Assembly (NCBI GenBank): GCA_036583965.1
Contig: JAZBQD010000028.1
Span: 1,674,001-1,738,000 of the forward strand
DNA: 64,000 nucleotides
Source of the DNA: Prunella strophiata
Lineage: Eukaryota > Chordata > Aves > Passeriformes > Prunellidae
Direction of reading: 5' to 3'
In this document: piece by piece, positions 37,922 to 49,300 of the stretch
Position numbering within the stretch: position 1 is the stretch's first letter
Layout: every line of letters begins with the position of its first letter
Program-made: the position numbers and the translations under genes
The notes under the pieces: generated by a model
What the model saw: only the letters and a program-made list of their open reading frames with translations
Databases searched by the model: none
Told to the model about the DNA's origin: nothing

Positions 37922-39549
37922 CACATACTTGTCTAACACCACAGGATCAGTGTCCTGTGTTAACTTGTATGGTATGACCTTGGTCCTACAATGGGCAACA
38001 CTGAAACCTCTCTCTTTCATGAGACTTTATACATACACACTGGCACTTTTCATGGTCAGCATACACATTTACAGAATACAGGCTTCTTTCCAATTTATTT
38101 AATTACTTACTATAATAAAGTATTTCAAAAACCATTTTTACTAATGGGTACAATGTTCTTCCTTCGGTTTATAAATTAACTTTAGTAATTTAGTGAAGAA
38201 CACCGAAGGTGAAATGTCTTAAAATAATGTAGGATTTGAAAGATTTAGTAACAATTTTATTTCCTTGTATTCTCCAACTGGAACCACGACTTGGCAATGC
38301 ATTTGATAACTGTTTCTCCTTCTGATCTTGTGTAAGCCAAAACCTTGGTCTGACAAATGATATTGTAAGAGTAGTTATCTAAAACTGCCTGGAGCTCTGG
38401 CAGAATCAGGCCAAGAGCCTTGATGCTAACCCTGCAAAAAGTAATCAGGATTTGCAGTTGGCTATTGCCAGAGTAAGATTAGATTTGGTTCTGTAAGGCT
38501 GTAACTCCAGAAAATGAAGACCTCATCCTTTAGTAGTGTTCCTAGTTAGTCCACAACATTTTTTCTTAAAAGGTGAGGATAAGGTCAGTGGTGTGATCCA
38601 GAAGCTTCCCCATCTCTCCAGAAGAACTGCAGGGAGGAAGATCAGGGTAATTTGACACAGAGGTCAGACTTTGTATGTACTTGCTGTACAGTATTCTCTA
38701 GTCTCAGAATAGTGCAGCTGACAGCTAGGATCCCTCCTTTCTAACAGATTGTCAGGTGTATTTCAGTAAATACCGAAACCATGGATAGCTTTCTGAGCCT
38801 GATGTGAAAACAGAGATTCTAAGGTTTCCTGCATGCAATTTCTAACATCCTTAGAGGCCCCGATTAACAGCCTTGCCTGCCTATCAAGCACTTCTCGGCT
38901 TTTTGGGTCAAAGAGGCATCAAAATGGGGTCAGAGGACGAGCTCATTATTTCCTGTCTTCTCAGCAGTCTGCTCCCAGTGTTTCTTGGCTCCTCTGTGAC
39001 GGACGTGGCATTGTTTGTGAAACAATATCATGTTTTAATGATTTGCAAAGTACTATGAATCGTGCATATTACAGATTCAGAAAGCATTAGCAGCTGCTAT
39101 TTAGTGCAGCAAAGTTTTATAGAATTTCAAGGATATAGCCTAATTATGTGTTGAATAATAAGCCTCCCTTATAGTGGGCTTACTTAAATAGCCCATCAAG
39201 ACTTCAGTAAATTGGCAATAGCATGAGAGAAATTAATACAGGATTTTAAAAATATTTTTAATCTAATTTGCTACATCTGAAGTTGCAATATTTTCAGATG
39301 GATCTTGGTTAAAGTACATTAAATAAATATTAAAAATCCCCAATGTATACTTGCCAAATAATTAAACTTTCGGAACCCATAAGGTGTCTGACCCCAGCGT
39401 GACCCGCTGCCACTGCGCTGGTGTTACCGGCGTCATTCCCGCCCCGCACCGCCCGGAGCCTGCCCGGTGTGTCACGTCACATCAGCACCTGGCGGACCGT
39501 GCGGAGCTGCCGCTCCCGGCCGGCACCAGCCGCGGCCGAGGCTGCTCCC

Positions 39550-39640
39550 GGTGGCAGCTCCCGGTGGCAGCTCCCGGTGGCAGCTCCCGGTGGCAGCTCC
39601 CGGTGGCAGCTCCCGGTGGCAGCTCCCGGTGGCAGCTCCC
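39550..39640. repeat. Minisatellite, 7 perfect copies of 13 bp
   Basis: GGTGGCAGCTCCC is repeated exactly seven times head to tail with no mismatch. Perfect identity implies recent expansion or ongoing homogenisation. Confidence 0.97.
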
Positions 39641-39779
39641 GCACGGCCCGGGCGCGGCCGGGACGCGGCGCTCACGGAGCAGCCCCGCCTGAGGGGCCCG
39701 GCCGCTGCGCCACGGCGCCCCCTGGCGTGGCGGGCTCGCCACGGCGCCCCGCTGGCCCCGCGCCTCAGGGAGCAGCGGC

Positions 39780-39960
39780 CCCAGCGCGGCATGGCGGGGA
39801 ACGCCGGCCCCCACAGCGGCCCCGCAGCGGCCCCACAGCCGACCCCACAGCGGCCCCACAGCGGCCCCGCAGCGGCATGGCGGGGAACGCCGGCCCCACA
39901 GCGGCCCCACACCGACCCCACAGCGGCCCCACCGCGGCCCCGCTAGGGCCCCGCTGGGAG
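39780..39960. repeat. GC-rich minisatellite with 86-bp higher-order unit
   Basis: ATGGCGGGGAACGCCGGCCC occurs at 39791, and a near-identical string at 39877. Each is followed by runs of ~10-11 bp CAGCGGCCCCA-like units. The short units give open frames in several phases but no protein domain. Confidence 0.85.
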
Positions 39961-40479
39961 CACCGGCCTCACACCGGGATGGCGGGGAAAGGGGCTGCCA
40001 GAGGCGCTGGAACATTGTTATTTTTAGGGACAGTAAAACGTTGTGGTCACTGCCCCTTGCAGGAAGCCTCATTAAAACTAATTATAGCTCCTCATTAGAG
40101 CCACGTTAAATTTCTCCTAAGAAATACATTAAAAGATACAAAGTGGCAGAAAAGTCAGACCAGTAGTTGTATAAGCTGAATAAATATTCCTTTTTGAATA
40201 AAACCTTGAGAAGAGGATGTGCAGTATTTAACCTAAAAGACAGTGCGCCTGGTTGGCAGAAATCATCATCATCATCCCAGTGTCAGGAGCACATTAACAT
40301 TTCAGAGTACAAACAAAAAGTGCTTCTGAAATGATGTTTGTAGAGGTTAACAATAATTTCCTTCCTTAACAAATAATAAAGTATTAAAATAATATTTGCA
40401 TTCCCTATTAAAGCAACTGTGCAGATGACCAGCTGATTTAGATTAAAGAACATTTACTAGTCTGTTTTTTGCATTGCAG

Positions 40480-40629
40480 CCGCAGCAACAGCAGGACCAG
40501 CACCTCCAAAACCTGCCTGGGCCACCAGCAGCACCAGTGGAGCTCGAGTCCATTTTGAAACCAGGGCGAAGTGAACAGCTGGCTCGAATGAACGCCTGGG
40601 AGCCCACACCCTTGCTCTCCCTCAAATAA
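40480..40629 (+). other. Exon-like open stretch, possible terminal exon of an unknown transcript
   Basis: A good acceptor (CTGTTTTTTGCATTGCAG, AG at 40478-40479) is followed by 49 codons without a stop, ending at TAA 40627-40629. The reading starts PQQQQDQHLQNLPG and ends NAWEPTPLLSLK. The stretch is much GC-richer than its surroundings. I do not recognise the peptide, and no matching donor exon or poly(A) signal close downstream is clear. It could be a real lineage-specific or lncRNA exon, a decayed retrocopy, or chance. Confidence 0.25.
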
Positions 40630-43600
40630 CAATGTTTATTGCATTCTTATTACACTGAAAGGAAAGCAATAAGCATTTGGGAAAACAACATCTACAGGCT
40701 GGTGTGTGGGAGGACATTACGATGTTATCCCGTCCAGCAATCTCTTACTTTTCTCTCTCCATTTGATAACAAAAGCAATGACTGAACAAATGTCCCTTTC
40801 ACACTTTGCTCCTCTGCTTTTTGTTCTCCGTCCCTCTCCCTAAAACAACACAAACTGAGCCGGTAATAGCTTGTCAGATTCCAGAGTCTGGAATGCATTT
40901 TCATCAGCCCATTTCTATCTGGACGGAAGTGCAGAGCTGCTGCAGCAGCCACAGAAGCACAAGAGGTCCCATACCTCCCTGTGGCTCCTCTCATGCTGGA
41001 GGGAATTACAGCTATGGATAGGAGTCCATCTCTGCCATCTCTCCTGTGTCATCTCTCTGCACACCGTTCCATCCCCCTCGCTAAGTTTCTGTGCTACTTA
41101 AAGCAATTACAACTCGAGTGACTCATTACACCACAAGTCTTGGAGTCACTCCCCCACACAAGAAAATAAAAGCTCTCCCTCTTTTCTATGAGATCTACTT
41201 TCTGCTGGTATTTGAGTGAGATGGCGGCAACCCAGACAGAACTGTCATCCAACACTTCTTCTCAAGTGGCTTTTTACCCCTTAGTGACTTGGTAGGAACA
41301 ACAAATACACAAACTCAAATGAAATGGAACTGGAATGCTCCCAGTGACACATGGTACAAGACAGTGACTTGCAGGTGGGAAAGTGCCTCTCCCTGAAAGA
41401 TGAGGACTCTGAAGTTACCTACATGTGGATCATCTTTCAGATTCCCTTGAGCTGACAGCTCCCCCACCTACCTGTGTTTTATATGGCAACAATGAAGGGA
41501 AAGAAAAGTACTAGTAGAGAAAGTGTGATAAAAACACAAAATAGAAAAATATGCTAAAAAGAAGCTCAGCAGCAGAGTTAGAAATCAAACTTTCCCCTGA
41601 AAACAGCAACAGGAGTCTAACAAAGAAGCAATGGTCTTGGTATACGTTGGAAACTAGAACTAGAATAATTAGAGGCACATCTTATTTAATCAGTAATACA
41701 TAAGAAGTATTTTCTAGCATCCTAATTATGGATTTAGTCCTATAAATTTTTTTTTTTTTTTTTTTTGCATAAGAAGTTTGTACTTGCAATGAATACTAAA
41801 TACTTGGAAGATGTTTATGCTGTTCTTTAAAAATTTGTTTATTAGGAGACTGAAACAAAGCAGTAGATTGTGGCATCTAATTATGAAAAAGAGGATACAC
41901 ATTGCATCCAAGTATTGTGGCAAGTCACTCTCCTTTTAAGGTGAACACCACAGATGCTGAAAAAAATTGGATTAAAATAAAAAGTTTATAATTTAGGTAC
42001 ACATTTTTTAAACTGAGGATCAATCTGGCAAATACCAACAAGCAAGCTGCTCCTGTTCAGCATAAGCATTGTACTTCTGAGAGTGAGCTATTTCTAATCT
42101 TTACTACTTTATTATTGTTTTAAAAAGTGTCTAGATCCATGTAAATATTTACACACATAAATATTTTACAATCCATAGAATCATTTTAAAAACAGTGCAC
42201 TTGCAGAAAAGTATTAATATGAAAACATATATTAAATGCTATTCATATAATATTTATGTTATACATTAAATACAAATGACTGTATATTCTTGTTCACAAA
42301 AGCTTTCAAGCTCTGACAGCATTATTTGACGGTTTACATATGGAAAAACGGAAAGAAAATTATTTTATTATCCCCCGCTAGAGGGAGAGAGAGCAGCTCT
42401 TGTTGCTGGGCAGATTCTGCAAACACTTTCATTCTGCACCATTTAAAGCAATGATGTTAAGTTTTGGGGAAAAAAACCCTGAGCAATTTAGTTCATTATA
42501 TTATCAAATACGAAGTAACTCCTAAAATACTAAAGACCTGAAATCTAAAATTTCATTGCTGCTAGGTTACTTTCTGGAATCAATACTACACAAAGTTGAT
42601 TTCTTTAGACATTGATATTAACGTATTTATTAAAACATCTGAAATAAATAGCAAAAGTAACAGAAACTGTAATAGTTACTAATTTGATAACAAAACAAAA
42701 TTACCTATATGGTACTTTCCATTCTGTATTGGATGTGGAATATTCCTACAGGTACTGAATCATTTGCACTGCTTCCTTAGAAATCAGAGCATGATTTCTT
42801 CCACCCAACAGGTCACTCTATTTCAGAAGCTCAGAGAAGTCTCACCTCCCCAGAGACAATTTGACAGTAACTGTTCAGAGTGTCAATGTTTCCATTTCAC
42901 CTAAATAACCTGATGATCCAGTCCATGATATCCACACAAGTATCTGTCACTTTCAGTCCTCTGGACTTGTGGTCCTGCTGGTTTGCAGTTTGTGGTAGGG
43001 TAAGAAAACAAGAGCTGGTGTCTGTGTGCCCACAGAAACATGAGACACTGTTTAGCTCAGAGTACTGAGCTGGACCAAGTTTCTGATGCATTTGTAAGGT
43101 CATTTGGACAGTGGGCACAGGATGCCCAGTACCTAAAGGACAGCCATGGATGATACATAATCAAAAGCTGAAATGTTACTTTCATTTAAAACCTGCTGCA
43201 GAAAGAGTAAAGAAGAAAGGCTGGGAGGGGTTAATATGTCAATTGTCAAAGCAATAATCTAGCACTGGAAGTTTAAGTGATTTGAAAAGTTGCAAATATT
43301 TCTTTAAATACCGTGACATGGACAAATTAAGCACAAGGCAACAACTGTTCAGTTTGTGCTCATACAGATTTCAAAGGAAGCCCTCTGTTTATGGTTCAAG
43401 AACATCAAAAACTTAACAAGGAAACACAAACCAGGCCTTAATACAATGTTTGAATTTAATTTTGAAGTTTATAAAATGCTCACAAATAAAAAATCCCATT
43501 AAATATATTTCTATTCTGCAGTCCTGTTTATATTTATTTAAGTTTTCTAAGGAACTGGAGGCAGTTTAATAATACATTCCTTTTCTCTATCTCTGTTCAG

Positions 43601-45645
43601 GGAAAACTATAGCTATTGACAATATGAGCACTATGCAGAGATTGAAAAAACCCCAGTAAAACAAGCAAATTATATTGGAACAGTTACTGAGAAGGAAGGA
43701 ATGGCTCTATCTTAGACACATAATGGTAGCTTTTGTACAAACACTTCTGGCTGATCTGTCCCAGGGATCTCCATTGCAGGATCTCTGGGGGTTTTTGGCC
43801 TAATGGAGATCAGTCACACTCCAGCTCTCCAAAACAGCCCGTGCAGCTGTGGAGAGCACAACAGCAACAGAGCACTGAGCACACCCTGGCAGCTTCACAC
43901 ACTGTGAAAATCCCTGGTTCAGGTACTGCTGCAGATGACCTCATGAGATATGAGCCACCAATGGCACACTGCAGTTCAGTTGTGAGCTGAAGAAGTCACC
44001 TGTTGTAACTTGGCTGAAATATTTACAGAGCTCAATTCCGTGGAGGACACTGTATGTGTCTCCTTCTGTCTCTAATCATGGTTTACCTGCTCTGTTCTCA
44101 TGAATCATAACACCATTGCTGTTCTGGTATTTTAAAAAAACCTTTTCTGAAAATATGTTACTTTGAGATTTTAGTCAAATCAAGTTATTAAAAAGTTATT
44201 AAAGTGTCAGGATTTCATGAAAGTTTTGATATTTACAAACTGTTTATAAAGAATGTAATATTTTGGTAGTAGTGCTTCAGCAAATAAAAAGGGAAACAGA
44301 AAGGAAAATCACACAATTCAACTCAATCTCAGAAAAACTCAATGTTTACAAGCACAAATGCTGTTTTATATTGTGTTTTCAAAATGTTTACAGATCAGAA
44401 GATTTTTTTGACCAAAATGTCTGTCAAGATAAGCATGAAGAAAACTACAGAACAAAGCTAGGTATATATTTTAAACTTTATGCGTAATCTGCAGCAAACC
44501 CAGATTTATTGGTTTGCACTAGACACATGTAAAACATTCACTTCATATCCACTGGAGTAAAACATTTCAAGAGCAAAAATTTAGAAAGCTACTGCACACA
44601 GATTAATACTGTGATTTGAATGCCATAAAATCAGACATAGACTTGGTGCCACTGAAATGAATACTTGAATTTATATTAACAAGTTCAGTGCTAATTTGAC
44701 CTTGCAGGAATTTGCAGTTAATTTGGTATATTTGCAACAGGTGCAACCCACAACCAAGTCATGTCCTGCATGCTCTGAGATCTCTTACATGCCCGTGTCT
44801 GACCCAGAGGAAGTGACTGCAGTGCCAGTGTGAGTCATGTTGGAGGCCCCAAGTTCTCTCTCCTCACGCGGTAGTTCAGATGTTCAGCCAGCTGCAACCA
44901 CACCCTTATGCTCACACGTTTTAAACCAGAAAAGTGAGATATGATCATGTGCAAAACATGTTAGTGTTACAATTGCACTTAGGACTCCTAGGATTTTTCC
45001 TGATAAGATAGTTTATCTTCCCTTCTCAATATACAACTTTGATTGCTAACATAGAAAGCTGAAGTCAAATAACACTGCAAAAAGGGACTGTTTTATCACC
45101 TCTTCTTTTGTTTTGTGAGCAAGTGTTATTCCTCCTGTGCTGTGACTTTCTGAATTAGGGAAATAACTCTAATGAGTTGCAGAAGACACACGTCCTGTGG
45201 ACGTCTTTATCTATAACATGGAAATGTAGGTTTGCTGTTGCTGCTGCCACTGAAGAACTTAAAAGTGTGTGGGTGGCAGCAGCTCAGTTCAGAAGCAGCA
45301 GCCACCGTACATACTCCTACCCATACAAAGTGCCCTGCCAGCTTTTTAGACTTCTTCTGCAACTCAGTATCCTGTTCCTGCTCGCTTTCTCCCTTCATTC
45401 TTGCTGCACTTCTTGGCAGGATGAACCTCCAACCTCTCATGTGAGGCAACACTCAATTTTGTTGGGAGAACCTCTAATATGAATCTTGACAAGTCACTGC
45501 TAAAATAGCCTCTCTGCTCTGAGGCAGGACTGTTAACCTCTGCAGCATCCCCAGCTGCTGCAAAACATTCTTTGGTTCTTTTAATGCAGTCCAGGAAACT
45601 TTCGCATTTCTCACCACATTTCTCAGGATGTTTTTTACACAATTT
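40630..45645. other. Non-coding AT-rich DNA
   Basis: No gene supported. A T20 run lies at 41747-41766. Short open frames, including opposing ones at 45177-45642, match nothing I recognise and show no paired splice signals. Confidence 0.55.
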
Positions 45646-45888
45646 AATTGAAAGAGGGTAGCCTTAGATTAAATAGTACAAAGAAATTATTCTCTGAGGG
45701 TGGTGAGGCACTGGCAGAGATTGACCAGAGAGACTGTGGCTGCACCATCCCTGGAAATGCTCAAGACCAGGCTGGACAGGGCTTTGAGCAACTCGGTCTA
45801 GTGGACGGTGTTCCTAACCACAGGAGGGGGTTTGAAACTACATGATCCCTAAGGTCCCTTCCAACACAAACCATTCTATGATTCTGCA
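45646..45888 (+). mobile_element. CR1 LINE 3'-end fragment, about 240 bp
   Basis: It shows the standard CR1 3' block order: TGAGGGTGGTGAGGCACTGG, GGCTGCACCATCCCTGGAAA, AGACCAGGCTGGACAGGGCT, AAGGTCCCTTCCAACACAAA and CATTCTATGATTCT. The element is heavily 5' truncated and moderately diverged. Its terminal repeat is reduced to a single ATTCTATGATTCT. Confidence 0.95.
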
Positions 45889-46879
45889 TGGTCCTCCTAA
45901 AGGATCTAAGGAAATTGAACAGGACCTCCTGTATCTGTAGCTGCTGTAATGCATCAGCTCTTGGAGAGAGCTGATGCAAAAGGAACTCTCCATGCCAGTA
46001 ATGATAAAAATTTTGCTTTTTCTTCTACTTTTGAATTCCATTCCTGTGGCCTATTGTCAGTATTGGGTGAACTTGAAGACAGCAAATTAGTTCATTCTTT
46101 CCCATTCGAGTAAGACTCTGCAGCTATCATGGGAGTAGGCAGGGGAATTGCTGAAAATGTTCATACTCGCTCAGAGTATTGTTTGATACTGTTGTTTTGT
46201 GGTTGAATCCACCAAAGATACCAAGGATTCTCTGCAGACAGGCAGTGGAAAAAGAAGAAAATATGCATTATTTCTGTTTGGCAGTCTGGAGTTACCAAAA
46301 TGAAGAGAGAGCACAAGCTTTTAGGGTGTTGTAAGATAGCTGTACTACTGTGCAGTCTCTTATTCCAAATGATAATATTAGGTTGCTTTCCTTTAGGCCT
46401 TTTTAAATGTAACATGCCCTTGCAAATATACAGAATTCTTCAGTGACCCAAAGAGGCTCATGGAATAAAGAGGACGCAAAATCTATAAATACCATAAATT
46501 ATCTTTCCTTTTAACAGTAACCTGTGTAATGAAGAATTGGCCAGGTCATTTGGTGATACTTTGTACTAGTTAAAAGTTCAGCAGTTCAACAAAACTGGAA
46601 GAAGGATTTTTTTTCTGTTCTGTATCTTGGTGCTGTAGCAACCAAGCTCTTATTTCAAACCTTTCCTTCCTCATCAATCACTACAGCACTACGACTTCAT
46701 GGGAAGCAGGGTGGCAGCTTAATGAGAGCTTTAGGGAGGAGAGTGATCAGCACTACAGCAATGGTAGAGGAAGAGTGCTGGGAAGATAAATGGCACTTTA
46801 TATTTTTGTATGCATTTCCAGAGGACTGAATAGTCTGTGAGATCTACAGCACAGCTACCCTTTTAAGCAATGAAGATTA
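45889..46879. other. Non-coding DNA between two CR1 copies
   Basis: It contains a perfect 12-bp inverted repeat with a 5-base loop (45950-45978). No gene is seen. Confidence 0.6.
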
Positions 46880-47958
46880 AGCAACTGGTTGAAGCTGAAG
46901 AGTATGGTCTGAATGAACTGCAAGATGGGTTAAAACTGCATGGAATCCTGGGCTTGAAGAATAGGAATCAATGGGGTGTTTAGTTGGTGACCAGTACAAG
47001 CAGAACACTCAGGGGTCAATACTGGTGCCAGAATTATTAATTACCTTGATTTTAGCTTGAATAATTATATAGGATGAACCTGCAGCATATTTTCAGACAA
47101 TACTAACTTAGAAGGGGTGATTTCCAAATCAAACAGTGGAGATCCAGTTGAGAGGCCTTTGGAAAACTTAAAAACTGAGGCAACAGAAACCTTACAAAGT
47201 GTGACAAGGAGTGCAAAGGGAGCACATGGGGTTGAATAGTGCCAGGCACCAGTGCAAGCTGCCAGAGCAGCAGCTGAAGAGCATGTGGGGTCACAGTGGA
47301 CACTAAGCTGAACATGAGCCAACAGGGTTTTTTCATTGTGAATAAAGTGAACCACTGTCTGAGCTACATTAGGAAGGGATCACAGACAGCAGATGAATGG
47401 AGATTATTATCTCTCCTTATTTTGTGACAGTGAGTCTACACCTGGGATAATGTGTCCTGTTTGGGGTTCCCCAGTTCAAAAAGGATGTCAAGAAACAGGA
47501 GAGGGACATGCAGAGGGCTGATGAGATGGTAAATGGTCTACAGCATACAACTTGTGGAAAGATTTAGAATAAGTTGGGTTTGGTTTCCCTGGCAGAGAAC
47601 AAAGTAAGGGGATATCTGACAACAACCTAAAACTGCCCAAAGGGGAGTGGCAAAGATTATTGAGCTGGACTCTTCTCAGTAGTAGCAAATGGCAAAACCA
47701 GAAGGAAAAGTCACAAGCTGAGTCCTTGGAGTTGTGACTGGATGCATGTGATTGTGCATGGCTGGTGCTACACAGGAACATACTGCCCAGAAAGGCTGGT
47801 CAGTCTCTGTCCTTGAAGGCTTTCAAGGGCAGTTTAAGCAAGGCCATGACTGATCTGCAGTACCACAGGTCACAGTTGTGCTTCAAGTGGAAGGCTGGAC
47901 AGGGTGGATCCCAGAGATCCCTTCCAACCACCACTTCTAGGACTATGCTGCCACAGTG
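46880..47958 (+). mobile_element. Degenerate CR1 LINE, about 1.1 kb
   Basis: It is colinear with the CR1 reverse-transcriptase end and 3' region. The start aligns with the conserved stretch before the FADD palm motif; here the motif region reads CATATTTTCAGACAATACTA and is mutated. Later blocks are GGATAATGTGTCCTGTTTGG, GACATGCAGAGGGCTGATGA, CCTTGAAGGCTTTCAAGGGC and GATCCCTTCCAACCACCACT. Stops and indels show an old, dead copy, older than the one at 45646. The left boundary is approximate. Confidence 0.85.
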
Positions 47959-48539
47959 ACCCTCATTTTGTCTTCTCTCAAGATACTTCTTATGTCTCCT
48001 TGAACAGCCTTCATTTACACTACTCAGTGCACTGCCAGGACATAATAAATCTCTGAGAATGAAAGTCATGTCTGGTGGAATATAGTCACCTTAGCCTGGG
48101 TATGTTCACTACAAATAGAGCAACCAATTGCAGAATGTAAACCTCATTAGTCAGGTTACTTAGAAAGATCCAGCTGAGGAGTGCATACTGGTCTGAAAAG
48201 GTAATGTATTTTTTCAGCTCTTCTCCCAGGGGTGGAATATTTTTGAAACTTATTTATAGTGCAGATAAGGTACCATACAGTGAAACTTCCCTAGCTGCAT
48301 TGTCAGGGTGGTTTGGATACATAAATTCAACCAGCGACTCTGAAATAAACATATTCAACGGCCGTTAAAATCTCGATACTAGCTGATTTTATTGGATCAT
48401 ATCCTCCAGCTCTCTGGGATGTAAATTTCCGGCCATAACCTGTGCAGCAATAAACTTCGTTCAGCCACAAGAGTGTGCATGTGAGAGGATTGCAAATCTG
48501 CTCTGCCAAACCAGAATTAGCCGGTATCGCAGGAATGAA
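47959..48539. other. Upstream flank of the SLC16A14 CpG island
   Basis: AT-rich sequence between the CR1 copy and the CpG island. Distal promoter elements may lie here, but none can be named with confidence. Confidence 0.5.
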
Positions 48540-49300
48540 AGAGCGTGGAGATTTGAAATTGCAGAGAATGGAGACAAGGCGGTGCAGAGGACGAGCTGCC
48601 TGGGGAGCAGGAGGCCCCAGACCGGTGCCGCACTCTTATGGAAAATAAACCCCAGGGTGGTGAGCAGGGGCGAGGCTGAGCCGGCGCGGGCGCCGAGCGG
48701 AGCCGGGCGCAGGTGGACACCGGAGCCCGCAGCAGCCCCCGGGGTCCCGGGGCGCGGAGCAGCGCCGCGGGTTGGGCTGTCAGCGGGACTCGGTGCCGAG
48801 GCGCTCAGGGACGGCGGCGTTGGCGGAGCTCAGCGCGGTGAGTACCTCGGGAGGAGCCGGGAGCCGCCACACGGCAGCGGCACCGGAGCGGGAGGGGAAT
48901 GCGGAGCGGCCGCGCCGCCTGCGGCAGAGGCGCACTGGGCTGGGCTGGGCTGTGCGGGGCTGGGCTGTCCCGGGCTGTCCCGGGCTGTCCCGGCGCGGGG
49001 CTCCCGGGGCCGGGGGCGGCAGCCCCTCGGAGGTGCGGCGGACCGGGAGCGCGGCTGCCGCAGCGGGGTAACTCGCGGTCATCCTTTGTGCTCGGCGGGC
49101 GGGCGGTGCCGCGGCCGCGCCGCCTCCAGAACGCCGCCCCCGCCGCCCGGCCCCGCCGCAGCCCCCGCGGGCCGAGCCCCGGCCCCCGCCCCGGCCCCGG
49201 GCTGCCCGGCAGCCGCTGCTGGGCTGTGCCTGTGGCAGCCCCGCGGCCCGGGCGGTGGCGGCCGTCCCCGCCCCAGCTCTGCTTCGCGTAGGTGAACCGG
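48540..49300 (+). promoter_or_regulatory. SLC16A14: CpG island, probable SLC16A14 promoter
   Basis: About 760 bases of high GC and CpG density lie 4.2 kb upstream of the first coding exon, on the same strand side expected for its promoter. It contains a strong + strand donor (GCGCG|GTGAGT at 48838). A G-rich part has three perfect 10-bp tandem copies of TGGGCTGTCC/CGGGCTGTCC type at 48961-48990. No TATA box is evident, as usual for such promoters. Long frames on both strands are compositional. Confidence 0.75.
48640..48837 (+). other. SLC16A14: Candidate non-coding exon 1 of SLC16A14
   Basis: Transcription probably starts within the CpG island. The consensus donor GTGAGT at 48838-48843 would splice to the acceptor before 53420, giving a ~4.6-kb first intron. 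A non-coding first exon is usual for SLC16A14 in other vertebrates. The start given here is only indicative; the exon end rests on the donor. Confidence 0.45.

Larger units (their letters stand above)
31151..39379. other. Non-coding AT-rich DNA
   Basis: No gene I can support. It contains a TATA-type simple repeat at 32878-32904, a GC-richer patch at 33840-34090, a T23 run at 36918-36940, and an inverted pair of similar 33-bp sequences (37253-37285 and 37889-37921). Confidence 0.6.
39380..40010. promoter_or_regulatory. CpG-dense block with nested minisatellites
   Basis: About 630 bases are very GC- and CpG-rich, bounded by AT-rich DNA on both sides. Part of this density comes from tandem repeats (39550-39640 and about 39780-39960). 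A CTCF-like core (GCGCCCCCTGG, around 39715-39726) lies between them. It may be a promoter for a transcript containing the exon-like stretch at 40480, or a GC-rich satellite patch; the sequence does not decide. Long frames on both strands are compositional. Confidence 0.55.

Noticed and set aside
39421..40098. 225-residue frame and its antisense 196-residue partner
   Set aside because: Low-complexity readings of GC minisatellites.
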